A stretch of DNA of 51,097 nucleotides from an uncultured Bacteroides sp. (GCF_900547205.1 NZ_URFY01000035.1:1-51097), one strand, 5' to 3'. Shown: positions 23,001 through 32,365, numbered from the stretch's first letter. Made by a program: numbers and translations. Notes: a model not told the origin generated them from the letters alone.

Positions 23001-23089
23001 GGCATAAAAAAAGGAGCAACGCCTTGCTCCAACCTTTGTTAACCTTAAATCTAATACTATGAAAAACACAGTGCAAAGATACGGACTTC
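23001..23089 (-). ncRNA. Small RNA-like transcription unit, copy 1 (89-bp repeat)
   Basis: Read on the minus strand: a -7 box TATCTTTG (23074-23081) with a -33 TTTG exactly 19 bases upstream (23101-23104). A predicted RNA of about 60 bases follows, closed by the hairpin GGAGCAA-ggcg-TTGCTCC and seven T, an intrinsic terminator. No open frame of note inside. All 89 bases are identical to 23585-23673. Confidence 0.65.
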
Positions 23090-23263
23090 TGTGAAATTAG
23101 CAAATAAAGCAAGAAATTTGGCATGTTATATAACATAGATTAAGATTTGTAATTCTTATATTAACGGTTATTCGGTGTTTAAACGTGAATATATACATTC
23201 TTTTTCATCAAACTTATTGGAAAGATAAGTGTTCTAACTATATGGGATTTCAGAATATTCAAG

Positions 23264-23271
23264 TACATTTG
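23264..23271 (+). promoter_or_regulatory. -7 box for the monooxygenase gene
   Basis: TACATTTG, 26 bases before the ATG at 23298. The -33 region is not clear. Confidence 0.5.
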
Positions 23272-23297
23272 CGATATAATTTTAAAATTAAATAGGT

Positions 23298-23573
23298 ATG
23301 ATTAGATTAAACGTTTTTATTCAGGTAGCAGAAAGCAATCGTGCTGCCGCTTTGGAAGCTGCAAAGGAATTGGTAGCACAATCATTGAAGGATAATGGTT
23401 GCATTGCTTATGACGTATATGAAAGTTCCACTCACCGTGATGTACTCATGATTTGTGAAACATGGGCAGATGCGGAAGCATTGGCAGCACACGAAAAGGC
23501 AGAACACTTTGTGACGTTAGTCCCTAAAATACAGGAACTTGGCTCTATGAAGCTAGAAAAGTTTGAGTTCTAA
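23298..23573 (+). CDS. Antibiotic biosynthesis monooxygenase (ABM) domain protein, 91 aa
   Basis: A small ferredoxin-like dimeric protein of the YgiN/ABM group: MIRLNVFIQVAESNRAAALEAAKELVAQSL, then NGCIAYDVYESS, CETWADAEALAAHEKAEHF and a final strand SMKLEKFEF. Members act on quinones or aromatic compounds; the substrate here is unknown. Single gene with its own promoter, flanked on both sides by the 89-bp small-RNA-like repeats. Confidence 0.88.
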   Translation: MIRLNVFIQVAESNRAAALEAAKELVAQSLKDNGCIAYDVYESSTHRDVLMICETWADAEALAAHEKAEHFVTLVPKIQELGSMKLEKFEF

Positions 23574-23584
23574 AGAAACGTATG

Positions 23585-23673
23585 GGCATAAAAAAAGGAG
23601 CAACGCCTTGCTCCAACCTTTGTTAACCTTAAATCTAATACTATGAAAAACACAGTGCAAAGATACGGACTTC
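23585..23673 (-). ncRNA. Small RNA-like transcription unit, copy 2 (89-bp repeat)
   Basis: Identical to copy 1 over 89 bases. The -7 box is at 23658-23665. The -33 TTTG (23685-23688) lies outside the repeat in unrelated sequence but at the same 19-base distance. It also stands downstream of uvrB, so its terminator could stop uvrB read-through. Confidence 0.65.
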
Positions 23674-23796
23674 CCGGATATTTGCAAACAATTGCTCAAT
23701 TAAAAGTGTTTTTATAACACTAATTAATAAATCAAACTGTCTATTAAAGATTTGTTGATGCTTTAATGCCAACATATAGAAAGAAGTGGGGGACTA

Positions 23797-25830
23797 TTAT
23801 CCCCACTTCTCTTTCATCAGATCTTCCAGTTTCAATAACTCGTCTCGGTATTGCGCGGCTTCGATAAATTCCAGTTTCTTGGCTGATTCCTGCATCAGCT
23901 TGCGCGTACGTTCGATGCTCTTTTCCATCTGTGCTTTGCTCATATACTGAACTACAGGGTCGGCAGCAAGATTCGGAGTAGTAGGTTCCACATAAGCATG
24001 TTTCTCTTTCAGCAATTCTTCCGCTTCGGCGGTTGCATTACCAAATACAGACAGATTCCTTGCCTTCTTAATTTGTTGCGGCGTGATGCCGTTCTCCTCA
24101 TTGTAGGCTAGCTGTTTTTCACGACGGCGGTTAGTCTCGTCAATGGTTAGCTTCATGCTGTCTGTCATTCTGTCGGCGTACATGATTACCTTACCATTGA
24201 CATTACGGGCGGCACGACCAGCCGTCTGAGTCAACGAACGATGGGAGCGGAGGAAACCTTCTTTGTCCGCATCGAGGATAGCTACGAGGGAAACTTCCGG
24301 AAGGTCGAGTCCTTCACGAAGCAGGTTGACTCCGATAAGCACATCATATACTCCCTGCCGGAGATCATCCATGATTTTGACACGTTCCAGTGTGTCGACA
24401 TCGCTATGGATATAGTTGCACCTTACATTATTATTAAGAAGATACTCCGTCAACTCTTCCGCCATGCGTTTGGTCAAAGTGGTGACAAGCACACGTTCTC
24501 CAATCTCGATGCGTTGCTGAATCTCTTCCATCAAGTCGTCAATCTGATTGAGACTCGGTCGGACTTCGATAATCGGGTCGAGCAAGCCCGTAGGACGGAT
24601 GACTTGTTCTACAACGACACCTTCGGACTTGATTAATTCATAATCCGCCGGCGTGGCACTGACGTAGATAACCTGTTTCGCCATTTCTTCAAACTCTTCA
24701 AACTTCAACGGTCGGTTATCCATAGCGGCAGGCAAGCGGAAGCCGTATTCTACAAGATTGATTTTACGCGCCCTGTCTCCTCCGTACATGGCACGAACCT
24801 GAGGGATACTCACATGGCTTTCATCAATCACAATTAAGAAATCGTCAGGGAAAAAGTCGAGCAAACAATAAGGACGCGTTCCGGCAGCACGACCGTCAAA
24901 GTAACGGGAATAGTTCTCGATGCCGGAACAATGTCCCAGTTCGCGAATCATTTCCATATCGTATGTCACCCGTTCGTAAAGCCGTTTTGCTTCATATTCC
25001 TTGCCGATGGATTCGAAGAAAGCAACCTGCTTTGTCAAATCATCCTCAATCTCATGAATAGCCCGGAGGGTAGCCTCTTTGGTGGTCATGAATAAGTTGG
25101 CAGGATAAATCTTGTAAGCTTCGAAAGGCGCAATGGTGACACCTGTAATCGGGTCTACCTCTTCAATACCGTCAATCTCATCTCCCCAGAAGGTGACGCG
25201 GAGCAGATTATCCGTATATGCCAGATAAATATCCACAGTGTCACCCTTGACGCGGAAGTTACCACGGTTCAGGTCGATATCGTTACGAACGTAAAGGCTA
25301 TCAACCAGTCGGCGTAGGAACACATTGCGGTCCATCATGCGTCCCCGTTCTATTTCAATTACGTTTTTGTAGAAATCGGAAGGATTCCCCATACCATATA
25401 TGCAAGATACGGAAGAAACTACCACCACGTCTTTGCGCCCGGAGAGTAGGGCAGAAGTGGCAGCCAGACGAAGTTTGTCAATCTCGTCGTTGATGGCAAG
25501 GTCCTTTTCTATATAAGTATCACTGTTGGGAAGGTAGGCTTCCGGTTGGTAATAGTCGTAGTAAGAAACATAATACTCTACGGCATTATTCGGGAAGAAT
25601 CCCTTAAATTCGCTGTACAACTGTGCAGCCAAAGTCTTATTATGGCTCAAAATCAACGTTGGTTTGTTGATGTTGGCAATGACATTGGCAATGGTGAATG
25701 TCTTTCCCGATCCGGTAACTCCCAATAATGTTTGTCCGGGGACTCCCTGAAGTACTCCTTCAGTCAGTTGTGCGATGGCTTCCGGCTGATCCCCGGTAGG
25801 TTTATAAGCAGATGTTAGTTCAAAGTTCAT
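23797..25830 (-). CDS. uvrB: UvrB, excinuclease ABC subunit B, 677 aa
   Basis: Damage-verifying helicase of nucleotide excision repair; it receives DNA from UvrA and recruits UvrC. I chose the ATG at 25830 (MNFELTSAYKPTGDQPEA). The longer frame is in the promoter region. Walker A is GVTGSGKT; the beta-hairpin YVSYYDYYQPEAY follows, then DEIDKLR, helicase motifs (VIDESH, GRAARN) and the C-terminal UVR domain (RKLMQESAKKLEFIEAAQYRDEL). Full length. Divergent from the phenylacetate-CoA ligase gene. Confidence 0.97.
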   Translation of the reverse strand: MNFELTSAYKPTGDQPEAIAQLTEGVLQGVPGQTLLGVTGSGKTFTIANVIANINKPTLILSHNKTLAAQLYSEFKGFFPNNAVEYYVSYYDYYQPEAYLPNSDTYIEKDLAINDEIDKLRLAATSALLSGRKDVVVVSSVSCIYGMGNPSDFYKNVIEIERGRMMDRNVFLRRLVDSLYVRNDIDLNRGNFRVKGDTVDIYLAYTDNLLRVTFWGDEIDGIEEVDPITGVTIAPFEAYKIYPANLFMTTKEATLRAIHEIEDDLTKQVAFFESIGKEYEAKRLYERVTYDMEMIRELGHCSGIENYSRYFDGRAAGTRPYCLLDFFPDDFLIVIDESHVSIPQVRAMYGGDRARKINLVEYGFRLPAAMDNRPLKFEEFEEMAKQVIYVSATPADYELIKSEGVVVEQVIRPTGLLDPIIEVRPSLNQIDDLMEEIQQRIEIGERVLVTTLTKRMAEELTEYLLNNNVRCNYIHSDVDTLERVKIMDDLRQGVYDVLIGVNLLREGLDLPEVSLVAILDADKEGFLRSHRSLTQTAGRAARNVNGKVIMYADRMTDSMKLTIDETNRRREKQLAYNEENGITPQQIKKARNLSVFGNATAEAEELLKEKHAYVEPTTPNLAADPVVQYMSKAQMEKSIERTRKLMQESAKKLEFIEAAQYRDELLKLEDLMKEKWG

Positions 25831-25965
25831 AGTCAAAATCCTAAAAGTGGAACAATAATCGGGAAAATAATCGAGATTACAAATCATTTTTCCAAATAAA
25901 TCCTTTACTTTGCAACATATTAATATCAAAAAACAGATTCATACAACTAATAATACCAGAAACAC

Positions 25966-27264
25966 ATGATTTGGAATGAGAGCATCGAGTGTATGGACCG
26001 CGAAAGCCTTCGCAAGATTCAAAGCATACGTCTCAAGAAAATTGTAGATTACGTCTACCACAACACCCCCTTCTATCGGAAGAAAATGCAGGGATTGGGG
26101 ATTACTCCCGACGATATCAACAGCATTGATGATATAACAAAACTGCCGTTTACTACGAAACATGATTTGAGAGATAACTATCCGTTCGGACTTTGTGCCG
26201 TGCCGATGAGTCAAATTGTACGTATCCATGCCTCTTCGGGCACCACCGGAAAACCGACCGTAGTAGGATATACCCGCAAGGATTTGTCTACATGGGCGGA
26301 ATGTATCTCACGCGCCTTTACCGCTTATGGAGCAGGACGTTCGGATATCTTCCAGGTATCTTATGGATACGGACTCTTCACCGGAGGGCTGGGAGCACAC
26401 TCGGGAGCAGAGAATATCGGAGCATCCGTGATCCCTATGTCTAGCGGCAATACGGAGAAACAGATTACGTTGATGCACGATTTCGGTTCGACAGTGCTTT
26501 GCTGTACTCCTTCATATGCACTTTATCTGGCGGATGCCATCAAAGATTCAGGCTTCCCACGCGAAGAATTTCAACTGAAAGTAGGTGCTTTCGGTGCGGA
26601 ACCCTGGACGGAACAAATGCGTCATGAGATTGAAGAGAAACTAGGCATCCAAGCTTATGATATTTACGGATTGAGTGAAATAGCCGGACCGGGTGTGGGG
26701 TACGAATGTGAATGCCAACACGGCACACACTTGAACGAAGACCATTACTTCCCGGAAATTATCGACCCTAATACATTGCAACCCGTTGAGCACGGACAAA
26801 CCGGAGAACTGGTATTTACACACCTGACAAAAGAAGGTATGCCATTGCTCCGTTACCGCACGCGCGACCTGACTGCTTTGCATTATGACACCTGTTCCTG
26901 CGGTCGTACATTGGTTCGCATGGATCGTATTCTAGGACGCAGCGATGATATGTTGATTATCCGAGGCGTAAACGTATTCCCGACACAAATCGAATCGGTA
27001 ATACTTGAAATGGCGGAATTTGAACCGCACTACCTGCTGATAGTGGGACGCGAAAACAATACCGACACAATGGAACTTCAGGTAGAAGTGCGTCCGGAGT
27101 TTTATTCCGACGAAATCAACAAGATGCTGGCATTGAAGAAGAAACTGGCGGGTCGCCTGCAAAGTGTGCTCGGACTGGGAGTCAATGTGAAACTGGTAGA
27201 GCCGCGTAGCATCGAACGCAGCGTGGGTAAAGCCAAACGAGTGATTGATAACAGAACTCTGTAA
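25966..27264 (+). CDS. paaK: Phenylacetate-CoA ligase, 432 aa
   Basis: An adenylate-forming enzyme that makes phenylacetyl-CoA (or a related aryl-CoA) from acid, ATP and CoA. It has the nucleotide loop ASSGTTGKPTVVGYT, the YGLSE region (DIYGLSEIAGPGVGYECE) and the C-terminal hinge with RTLVRMDRILGRSDDMLIIRGVNVFPTQIE. It is paired with an ACT-domain gene 19 bases downstream, a common arrangement in anaerobes that ferment aromatic amino acids. An indolepyruvate ferredoxin oxidoreductase often accompanies this pair elsewhere, but none is visible here. Confidence 0.92.
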   Translation: MIWNESIECMDRESLRKIQSIRLKKIVDYVYHNTPFYRKKMQGLGITPDDINSIDDITKLPFTTKHDLRDNYPFGLCAVPMSQIVRIHASSGTTGKPTVVGYTRKDLSTWAECISRAFTAYGAGRSDIFQVSYGYGLFTGGLGAHSGAENIGASVIPMSSGNTEKQITLMHDFGSTVLCCTPSYALYLADAIKDSGFPREEFQLKVGAFGAEPWTEQMRHEIEEKLGIQAYDIYGLSEIAGPGVGYECECQHGTHLNEDHYFPEIIDPNTLQPVEHGQTGELVFTHLTKEGMPLLRYRTRDLTALHYDTCSCGRTLVRMDRILGRSDDMLIIRGVNVFPTQIESVILEMAEFEPHYLLIVGRENNTDTMELQVEVRPEFYSDEINKMLALKKKLAGRLQSVLGLGVNVKLVEPRSIERSVGKAKRVIDNRTL

Positions 27265-27283
27265 CCCTAATACTTAAATAATT

Positions 27284-27709
27284 ATGGTAGCAAAACAACT
27301 TTCTATCTTTTTGGAAAATAAGTCAGGCCGCTTGACGGAGGTGACTGAAGTGCTGGCAAAAGAAAATATCAATCTTTCTGCCTTATGTATCGCCGAAAAT
27401 GCAGATTTCGGTATTTTGCGTGGAATAGTATCCGACCCGGATAGAGCATATAAAGCATTGAAAGACAATCATTTTGCTGTGAATGTGACGGATGTGGTAG
27501 GTATTAGCTGTCCGAATGTGCCGGGTGCTTTGGCCAAAGTGCTGGGATATCTATCTGCCGAAGGCGTATTTATCGAATATATGTATTCGTTTGCTAACAA
27601 CAATATTGCCAATGTGGTGATTCGTCCCAGCAATCTGGATAAATGCATCGAAGTGCTGAAAGACAAAAAAGTCGACTTGTTGGCGGCAAGCGACCTGTAT
27701 AAACTTTAA
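27284..27709 (+). CDS. ACT-domain protein, 141 aa
   Basis: Two ACT domains in tandem: VAKQLSIFLENKSGRLTEVTEVLAKENINLSAL, and from about residue 70 VVGISCPNVPGALAKVLGYLSAEGVFIEYMYS. Such domains bind amino acids. The gene follows paaK with a short gap, so it is probably co-transcribed and may act as an amino-acid sensor for that enzyme (inference). Confidence 0.9.
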   Translation: MVAKQLSIFLENKSGRLTEVTEVLAKENINLSALCIAENADFGILRGIVSDPDRAYKALKDNHFAVNVTDVVGISCPNVPGALAKVLGYLSAEGVFIEYMYSFANNNIANVVIRPSNLDKCIEVLKDKKVDLLAASDLYKL

Positions 27710-27718
27710 TTGGTGAGT

Positions 27719-27764
27719 AACGGAGTAGTGATTAACGATGAAATTTGTCTGTCACTGCTCCGTT
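27719..27764 (+). terminator. Hairpin after the paaK-ACT pair
   Basis: AACGGAGTAGTGA and TCACTGCTCCGTT, one mismatch in 13, with a 20-base loop. A T-run comes only 15 bases later. CGTTAAACATTA occurs twice just downstream (27761-27772 and about 27783). Confidence 0.5.
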
Positions 27765-27872
27765 AAACATTACATCTTTTTTCGTTAAACATTAATCACT
27801 TACCCGCTAATCGTTATTTTCTCCCCTTTTGTCGATGTTTAACGCCTTTTATGTATTAAAAAACACAGATTA

Positions 27873-27904
27873 ATTGCTAAATTCCCAGCGAATAAGTAAC
27901 TTTG
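27873..27904 (+). promoter_or_regulatory. Promoter of the bamD operon
   Basis: -7 box TAACTTTG at 27897-27904 with TTG at 27873-27875, spacing 21. The ATG is 20 bases after the -7 box, so the leader is very short. Confidence 0.7.
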
Positions 27905-27923
27905 CGCATTATTTTTAAAAAGG

Positions 27924-28727
27924 ATGAAGAAAAATATCATTATAACTTTGCTTGCAGCCGCTTCTCTTACCTCGTGTGGGGAATATAATAAATTGCTGAA
28001 AAGCACCGATTACGAATACAAGTACGAAGCCGCTAAAAACTATTTTGCGAAGGGACAGTATAATCGTTCGGCTACCCTGCTGAATGAGTTAATCACTATT
28101 CTTAAAGGAACGATTAATGCGGAGGAATCTTTGTATATGTTGGGAATGAGTTATTATAATCAGAAAGATTATCAGACAGCCGCCCAAACGTTTATCACTT
28201 ATTTCAATACCTATCCGCGTGGTACATTTACTGAACTGGCACGTTTCCATGCAGGTAAAGCTTTATTCTTGGATACTCCGGAACCACGTCTGGACCAATC
28301 GAGCACTTATCAGGCTATCCAGCAGTTGCAGATGTTTATGGAATATTTCCCAAGCAGCACTAAGAAACAGGAAGCACAGGATATGATTTTTGCTTTGCAG
28401 GATAAGTTAGTGTTGAAAGAGCTATATTCAGCAAGACTATATTATAATTTGGGTAACTATATGGGTAACAACTATGAGTCCTGTGTCATCACAGCTCAGA
28501 ATGCGTTGAAAGATTATCCGTATACCGATTATCGTGAAGATCTTTCTATCCTGATTCTACGTGCCAAATACGAGATGGCCAATAATAGTGTGGAAGATAA
28601 GAGGATGGATCGTTATCGCGAGACGGTAGACGAATATTATGCTTTCAAGAATGAGTTCCCGGAAAGTAAATACCTGAAAGAGGCTGAAAGAATATTCAAT
28701 GGTTCACAGAAAGTAATTAAAGACTAA
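27924..28727 (+). CDS. bamD: BamD, outer membrane assembly lipoprotein, 267 aa
   Basis: Essential lipoprotein of the BAM complex that inserts beta-barrels into the outer membrane. Lipobox LTSC with Cys18. TPR repeats follow, beginning YEYKYEAAKNYFAKGQYNRSA and then SLYMLGMSYYNQKDYQTAAQ and TELARFHAGKALFL. A late conserved part is FKNEFPESKYLKEAERIF. First gene of a bamD - omega - DUF4293 cluster that is conserved in Bacteroidales. Confidence 0.94.
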   Translation: MKKNIIITLLAAASLTSCGEYNKLLKSTDYEYKYEAAKNYFAKGQYNRSATLLNELITILKGTINAEESLYMLGMSYYNQKDYQTAAQTFITYFNTYPRGTFTELARFHAGKALFLDTPEPRLDQSSTYQAIQQLQMFMEYFPSSTKKQEAQDMIFALQDKLVLKELYSARLYYNLGNYMGNNYESCVITAQNALKDYPYTDYREDLSILILRAKYEMANNSVEDKRMDRYRETVDEYYAFKNEFPESKYLKEAERIFNGSQKVIKD

Positions 28728-28741
28728 ATTTAAATAGATTT

Positions 28742-29077
28742 ATGGACTACAAAAAGACGAATGCTCCTACTACAACGGTAACCCGTGACATGATGGAACT
28801 CTGTGCCGATACAGGGAATGTTTATGAAACTGTTGCCATTATTGGTAAGCGCGCTAATCAAATCAGTGTGGAAATCAAAAATGACCTGTCAAAGAAACTG
28901 GCAGAGTTTGCTTCTTACAATGACAATATGGAAGAAGTGTTTGAGAATAGAGAGCAAATCGAAATTTCTCGCTACTATGAGAAGTTGCCGAAACCCGATT
29001 TGATTGCTACTCAAGAATACATCGAAGGGAAAATATATTATAGAAATCCGGCTAAGGAGAAAGAAAAACTTCAGTAA
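28742..29077 (+). CDS. rpoZ: RNA polymerase omega subunit (Bacteroidetes type), 111 aa
   Basis: Small subunit that helps fold RNA polymerase beta'. It matches the Bacteroidetes RpoZ-like pattern: PTTTVTRDMMELCADTGNVYETVAIIGKRANQIS, then IKNDLSKKLAEFASYNDNMEEVFEN. The position 14 bases after bamD is the usual one in this group. Full length. Confidence 0.88.
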   Translation: MDYKKTNAPTTTVTRDMMELCADTGNVYETVAIIGKRANQISVEIKNDLSKKLAEFASYNDNMEEVFENREQIEISRYYEKLPKPDLIATQEYIEGKIYYRNPAKEKEKLQ

Positions 29078-29183
29078 TTTATTTTCTGACGAAAGAATTG
29101 ATAGTCAAGTAGTAAGTGGGATAGTAATCCCTACTCCTTATTGCTTGGCTATTATTGTTTAACTTAACTACTTTAGAAAACTT

Positions 29184-29627
29184 ATGATTCAACGGATACA
29201 AACAGTTTATTTGCTGATTGTTACAGGATTGCTTATTACAGCAATGTGTTTGCCGATGGGATATTTTATTGACGCAACAGGCGAACATCCTTTCAAGGCT
29301 ATAGGAATGGGAATGAATGATGCTTTTCAGTCCACATGGGGCTTGTTTGGCATATTGATGCTTAGCACGCTGGTGGCTTTTGCTACAATCTTCTTGTTTA
29401 AGAACCGTATGTTGCAGATTCGCATGAGTATCTTTAACAGCTTATTGCTGGTGGGTTATTACATCGCTTTCCTTGCTTTTTATTTTGCATTGAAGAATGA
29501 TGATAACCTTTTCCGCATCGGTTGGGCGCTTTGCTTACCACTGATTTCAATTATCCTGAATGTATTGGCTATTCGTGCCATCGGGCGGGATGAAGTGATG
29601 GTGAAGGCTGCCGATAGATTGAGATAA
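29184..29627 (+). CDS. DUF4293 membrane protein, 147 aa
   Basis: Begins MIQRIQTVYLLIVTGLLITAMCLPMG and has four predicted membrane helices (residues about 7-25, 50-70, 82-103, 113-131), ending with a short charged tail. This is the DUF4293 pattern and its place after the omega gene is conserved. Function unknown. Confidence 0.88.
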   Translation: MIQRIQTVYLLIVTGLLITAMCLPMGYFIDATGEHPFKAIGMGMNDAFQSTWGLFGILMLSTLVAFATIFLFKNRMLQIRMSIFNSLLLVGYYIAFLAFYFALKNDDNLFRIGWALCLPLISIILNVLAIRAIGRDEVMVKAADRLR

Positions 29628-29649
29628 TCGGACTAAGAGATATAAAATA

Positions 29650-29690
29650 AAAATGGCCACTTATTCATTATTGAAGCAGTGGCCATTTTT
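29650..29690. terminator. Bidirectional terminator
   Basis: AAAATGGCCACT and AGTGGCCATTTT with a 16-base loop, flanked by A and T runs. Separates the convergent DUF4293 and porin genes. Confidence 0.85.
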
Positions 29691-29706
29691 GTATTCTTGC
29701 GTTTCT

Positions 29707-30441
29707 TTATTTCTTCAAATCAAACAGATAAGTGAGCTTTATAGTAATCGTGCCATGCGCTGCACGAGCAAAGTAATCTTTCTTCGTAGTGCTATAGAAA
29801 TCAGATAAGGCAAAGTAGTAACGGCCTTCTACGAGGAAATTCCCTGCCTTTTTAGTTCTAAGTTCCACACCACCGCCACCAGCGATACCATAATCAAATT
29901 TATTCTGGATTTTAACTCCATAAATAGCTTTCTGGGTATTGCTTAGATTGTTCATGTTTATCCCTTCTATTGTTTCCGATTCGCTTATCAGGAAACTAAT
30001 TTGCGGACCTGCATGGATGAAGAACTGTAATCCTCTATCCCGTCCGAAAGCAAGGTGGGCGAGGAATGGGATATCTACATAGGTCATTTTTCGGGTATAG
30101 GACCTACTCGGGTCTTTCGTTGTCACTTCATTGCCGTTATCATCTAATGATACAATCTCAAATAACTCATCCCAACCTCGTTGCGAGAAGTTGAGCTCTA
30201 CTTGAGCGCCACAAATCATTGCGAAGTATTTTTCGGAGATATAACGCCCCGTTACCCCTCCGGTAATCCCCATCAGCGTGTTTTGCTTGATGGTGGGAGT
30301 AAAAGAAGCACTGTTTAAATTAACACCTCCGTTGATACCTACTGATAGATTACTACGTGGTTCTCCAATCTGGGCAGTGGCGGGAAGAGTGAGTCCTACA
30401 AGTAGGAGTACAGCGATCAGAAATGGTTTTATCTTTTTCAT
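29707..30441 (-). CDS. Outer membrane beta-barrel protein, PorT-like, 244 aa
   Basis: Signal peptide MKKIKPFLIAVLLLVGLTLPATA, cleaved before QIGE. The rest alternates amphipathic strands and Gly/Asn turns (LSVGINGGVNLNSASF, YFAMICGAQVELNFSQRG, FDYGIAGGGGVELR) and ends with LTYLFDLKK, typical of an eight-stranded barrel of the PorT/OMP_b-brl_2 family. It starts seven bases after the LysM gene, so the two are one operon. Confidence 0.85.
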   Translation of the reverse strand: MKKIKPFLIAVLLLVGLTLPATAQIGEPRSNLSVGINGGVNLNSASFTPTIKQNTLMGITGGVTGRYISEKYFAMICGAQVELNFSQRGWDELFEIVSLDDNGNEVTTKDPSRSYTRKMTYVDIPFLAHLAFGRDRGLQFFIHAGPQISFLISESETIEGINMNNLSNTQKAIYGVKIQNKFDYGIAGGGGVELRTKKAGNFLVEGRYYFALSDFYSTTKKDYFARAAHGTITIKLTYLFDLKK

Positions 30442-30448
30442 TTTCGTA

Positions 30449-32212
30449 TTATTCGAAGTCGAGTTTTACTAATTCAAAATTCTTAGTGAAACGTATGAAG
30501 AACACCTTTTTATTGATAAATCCTCCCCAGTTGTTCACACGCTGGAATTTGAAGCCTGTCTGGATAGGAGTCAGATTCATTTTGGATAGATTGTTTTCCA
30601 GTTCCGAACCGAAGCGTGACAATCCCTTCAGGAAGAAGAAACCTGTGTCGAAACCAAGCATTGCATAATTAGGGTATTTGCTAGTCAAATCCTTGCTATA
30701 CCATTTGTGGTAAGCATTGGCGAATTGTACTGCTGCCGGGAACAATGTATTTGTATAAAAGGATGAATAGAAATATACATCCAGTTCAAAGAAACTTTCC
30801 AGATGATCTGTCGTGTTGGTCTGCCATTCCGGATAACCGAACAGATGAACACGTTCTTCGGGATTCTCTCTCACTAGCATAGTCAGTTGAGGAAGTATCT
30901 TAATCAATAGTACTTTGTTGCCGGTTGTAGGAATAAATATGTTCTCTTTGTCGCTGCGAAGCGCTGCTTTCAGAGTCTCTTTTGATGCGCTCTCCCCAAC
31001 GGTCTGCATAGAAATTCCCTTGCCCTTCAATTCTTGTTTCATGCCGCTGATAAACTCTGCCTTCTCTTTATCGGGAGTTGCCGATTCAATGAAAATGACG
31101 TGGGCATTGGGGAACTGGCGGGTGAAGTGCTCGTAGACTTCCGAATATAAATAAGACTGCGGAGTATTGATTTGATACACAGACGGGTTATTGAATACTT
31201 CTTCGCCTTTCTGCGAGAAAGGAATCACCAGTCGTATGTCGTTCTTCTCTGCAAAGTCCGACAATGGTTTGATTTGATTCTGGTGCATCGGCCCAAAAAT
31301 GACATTCATATTTTTCATTTCATCCTTTGCCAGAATGGTGTTCAGGGTCGGAACGTCTTTGCCACAGTCATATACATATAAGTCGAGCGAAGTACCTGTA
31401 CGCTTCAGGCTATCTACAGCCATCAGGAAACCTTCATAATATTCCACCATGCGCTGGTCTTCCTGAAAAGGCAATAACAAAGCAGCTTTAATGGTTGAAA
31501 TATCTTTGGGCGTTTCTTTGCTATTACGGAAAAGTTCGCTATTGCTTGGAGGGATAGCATAAGGATCTTCCTTTTGGGTCGGTTCCATCGTAGTGGCAAC
31601 CGGATAGGGGATACAGAGGAATTGTCCTTTTTTCATTCCTTTTTTCAATTCAGGGTTTGCGTCAATCAGTTCCTGTTCGCTGATTCCATACTCGCGGCTA
31701 ACGCTAAAAATGGTTTCTCTACGCTTCACCTTATGCATCTCTTTGCATCTGGGGACCACAGGACCTTGAATAGCAGGCTGCTCAGTCGGATTAGGCTTTG
31801 CCGTAGTAGTTTCTTCTTTTTCCAACGGGATGAGAATGACTTGCCCGATACGGAAGTTATCGGCACTAAGCCCGGGGTTTGCCTCGCAGATAAGCTTGGC
31901 GGAAACTTTATACATCGTAGTCAGTTTGTATAGAGTCTCTCCGGCTTGAATCGTATGGAAAGTTTCTCCTTTCTGACTTTCTTTTCCTTTGGGTATTTTA
32001 ATGGTTTGTCCGGCATATATTTTTTCATCACAGCCGGGATTCAGACGTACAATATCGGACGTAGTGACGTTGTACATCTTTGAAATAGAGTATAAACTTT
32101 GTCCTTTTTCAATGGTATGCAGAAAGTAGGATTCGTTCTCCTGTGCATAACTGATAGCGTATGAAGCGCTTATGAAAAGCAGAAATAAGAATATTCGGTT
32201 TATTGGTTTCAT
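30449..32212 (-). CDS. LysM plus periplasmic-binding-like protein, 587 aa
   Basis: I chose the ATG at 32212, which gives a signal peptide (MKPINRIFLFLLFISASYAISYA). Three LysM modules follow, which bind peptidoglycan: HTIEKGQSLYSISKMYNV, HTIQAGETLYKLTTMYKV and HKVKRRETIFSVSREYGI, each ending in an IKIP/ILIP/LCIP-like motif. From about residue 220 there is a type 1 periplasmic-binding fold (IKAALLLPFQEDQRMVEYYEGFLMAVDSL). The two parts suggest a wall-anchored sensor or a LpoA-like regulator of wall synthesis; the ligand is unknown. Confidence 0.87.
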   Translation of the reverse strand: MKPINRIFLFLLFISASYAISYAQENESYFLHTIEKGQSLYSISKMYNVTTSDIVRLNPGCDEKIYAGQTIKIPKGKESQKGETFHTIQAGETLYKLTTMYKVSAKLICEANPGLSADNFRIGQVILIPLEKEETTTAKPNPTEQPAIQGPVVPRCKEMHKVKRRETIFSVSREYGISEQELIDANPELKKGMKKGQFLCIPYPVATTMEPTQKEDPYAIPPSNSELFRNSKETPKDISTIKAALLLPFQEDQRMVEYYEGFLMAVDSLKRTGTSLDLYVYDCGKDVPTLNTILAKDEMKNMNVIFGPMHQNQIKPLSDFAEKNDIRLVIPFSQKGEEVFNNPSVYQINTPQSYLYSEVYEHFTRQFPNAHVIFIESATPDKEKAEFISGMKQELKGKGISMQTVGESASKETLKAALRSDKENIFIPTTGNKVLLIKILPQLTMLVRENPEERVHLFGYPEWQTNTTDHLESFFELDVYFYSSFYTNTLFPAAVQFANAYHKWYSKDLTSKYPNYAMLGFDTGFFFLKGLSRFGSELENNLSKMNLTPIQTGFKFQRVNNWGGFINKKVFFIRFTKNFELVKLDFE

Positions 32213-32338
32213 CAAATTATAACTATTGGTTCTTGAAATCGAGGAACAAAGGTACAAATAAAGCCCTATATCTTCATAAGATTTGAGTTAAGAAAATAAT
32301 ATTGTGCTTTTTTAGGAGCATATTTCGCTCGGAAACAC

Positions 32339-32346
32339 TAATTTTG
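32339..32346 (+). promoter_or_regulatory. -7 box for uvrA
   Basis: TAATTTTG, 19 bases before the ATG at 32366. The -33 region has only a T-run at a long distance. Confidence 0.55.
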
Positions 32347-32365
32347 CAGTATTTATAGAAGGATT

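Noticed and set aside
23062..23093. Short plus-strand peptide (MKNTVQRYGLL) in the 89-bp repeat
   Set aside because: The frame differs beyond the repeat in the second copy, while the minus-strand promoter and terminator are coherent.
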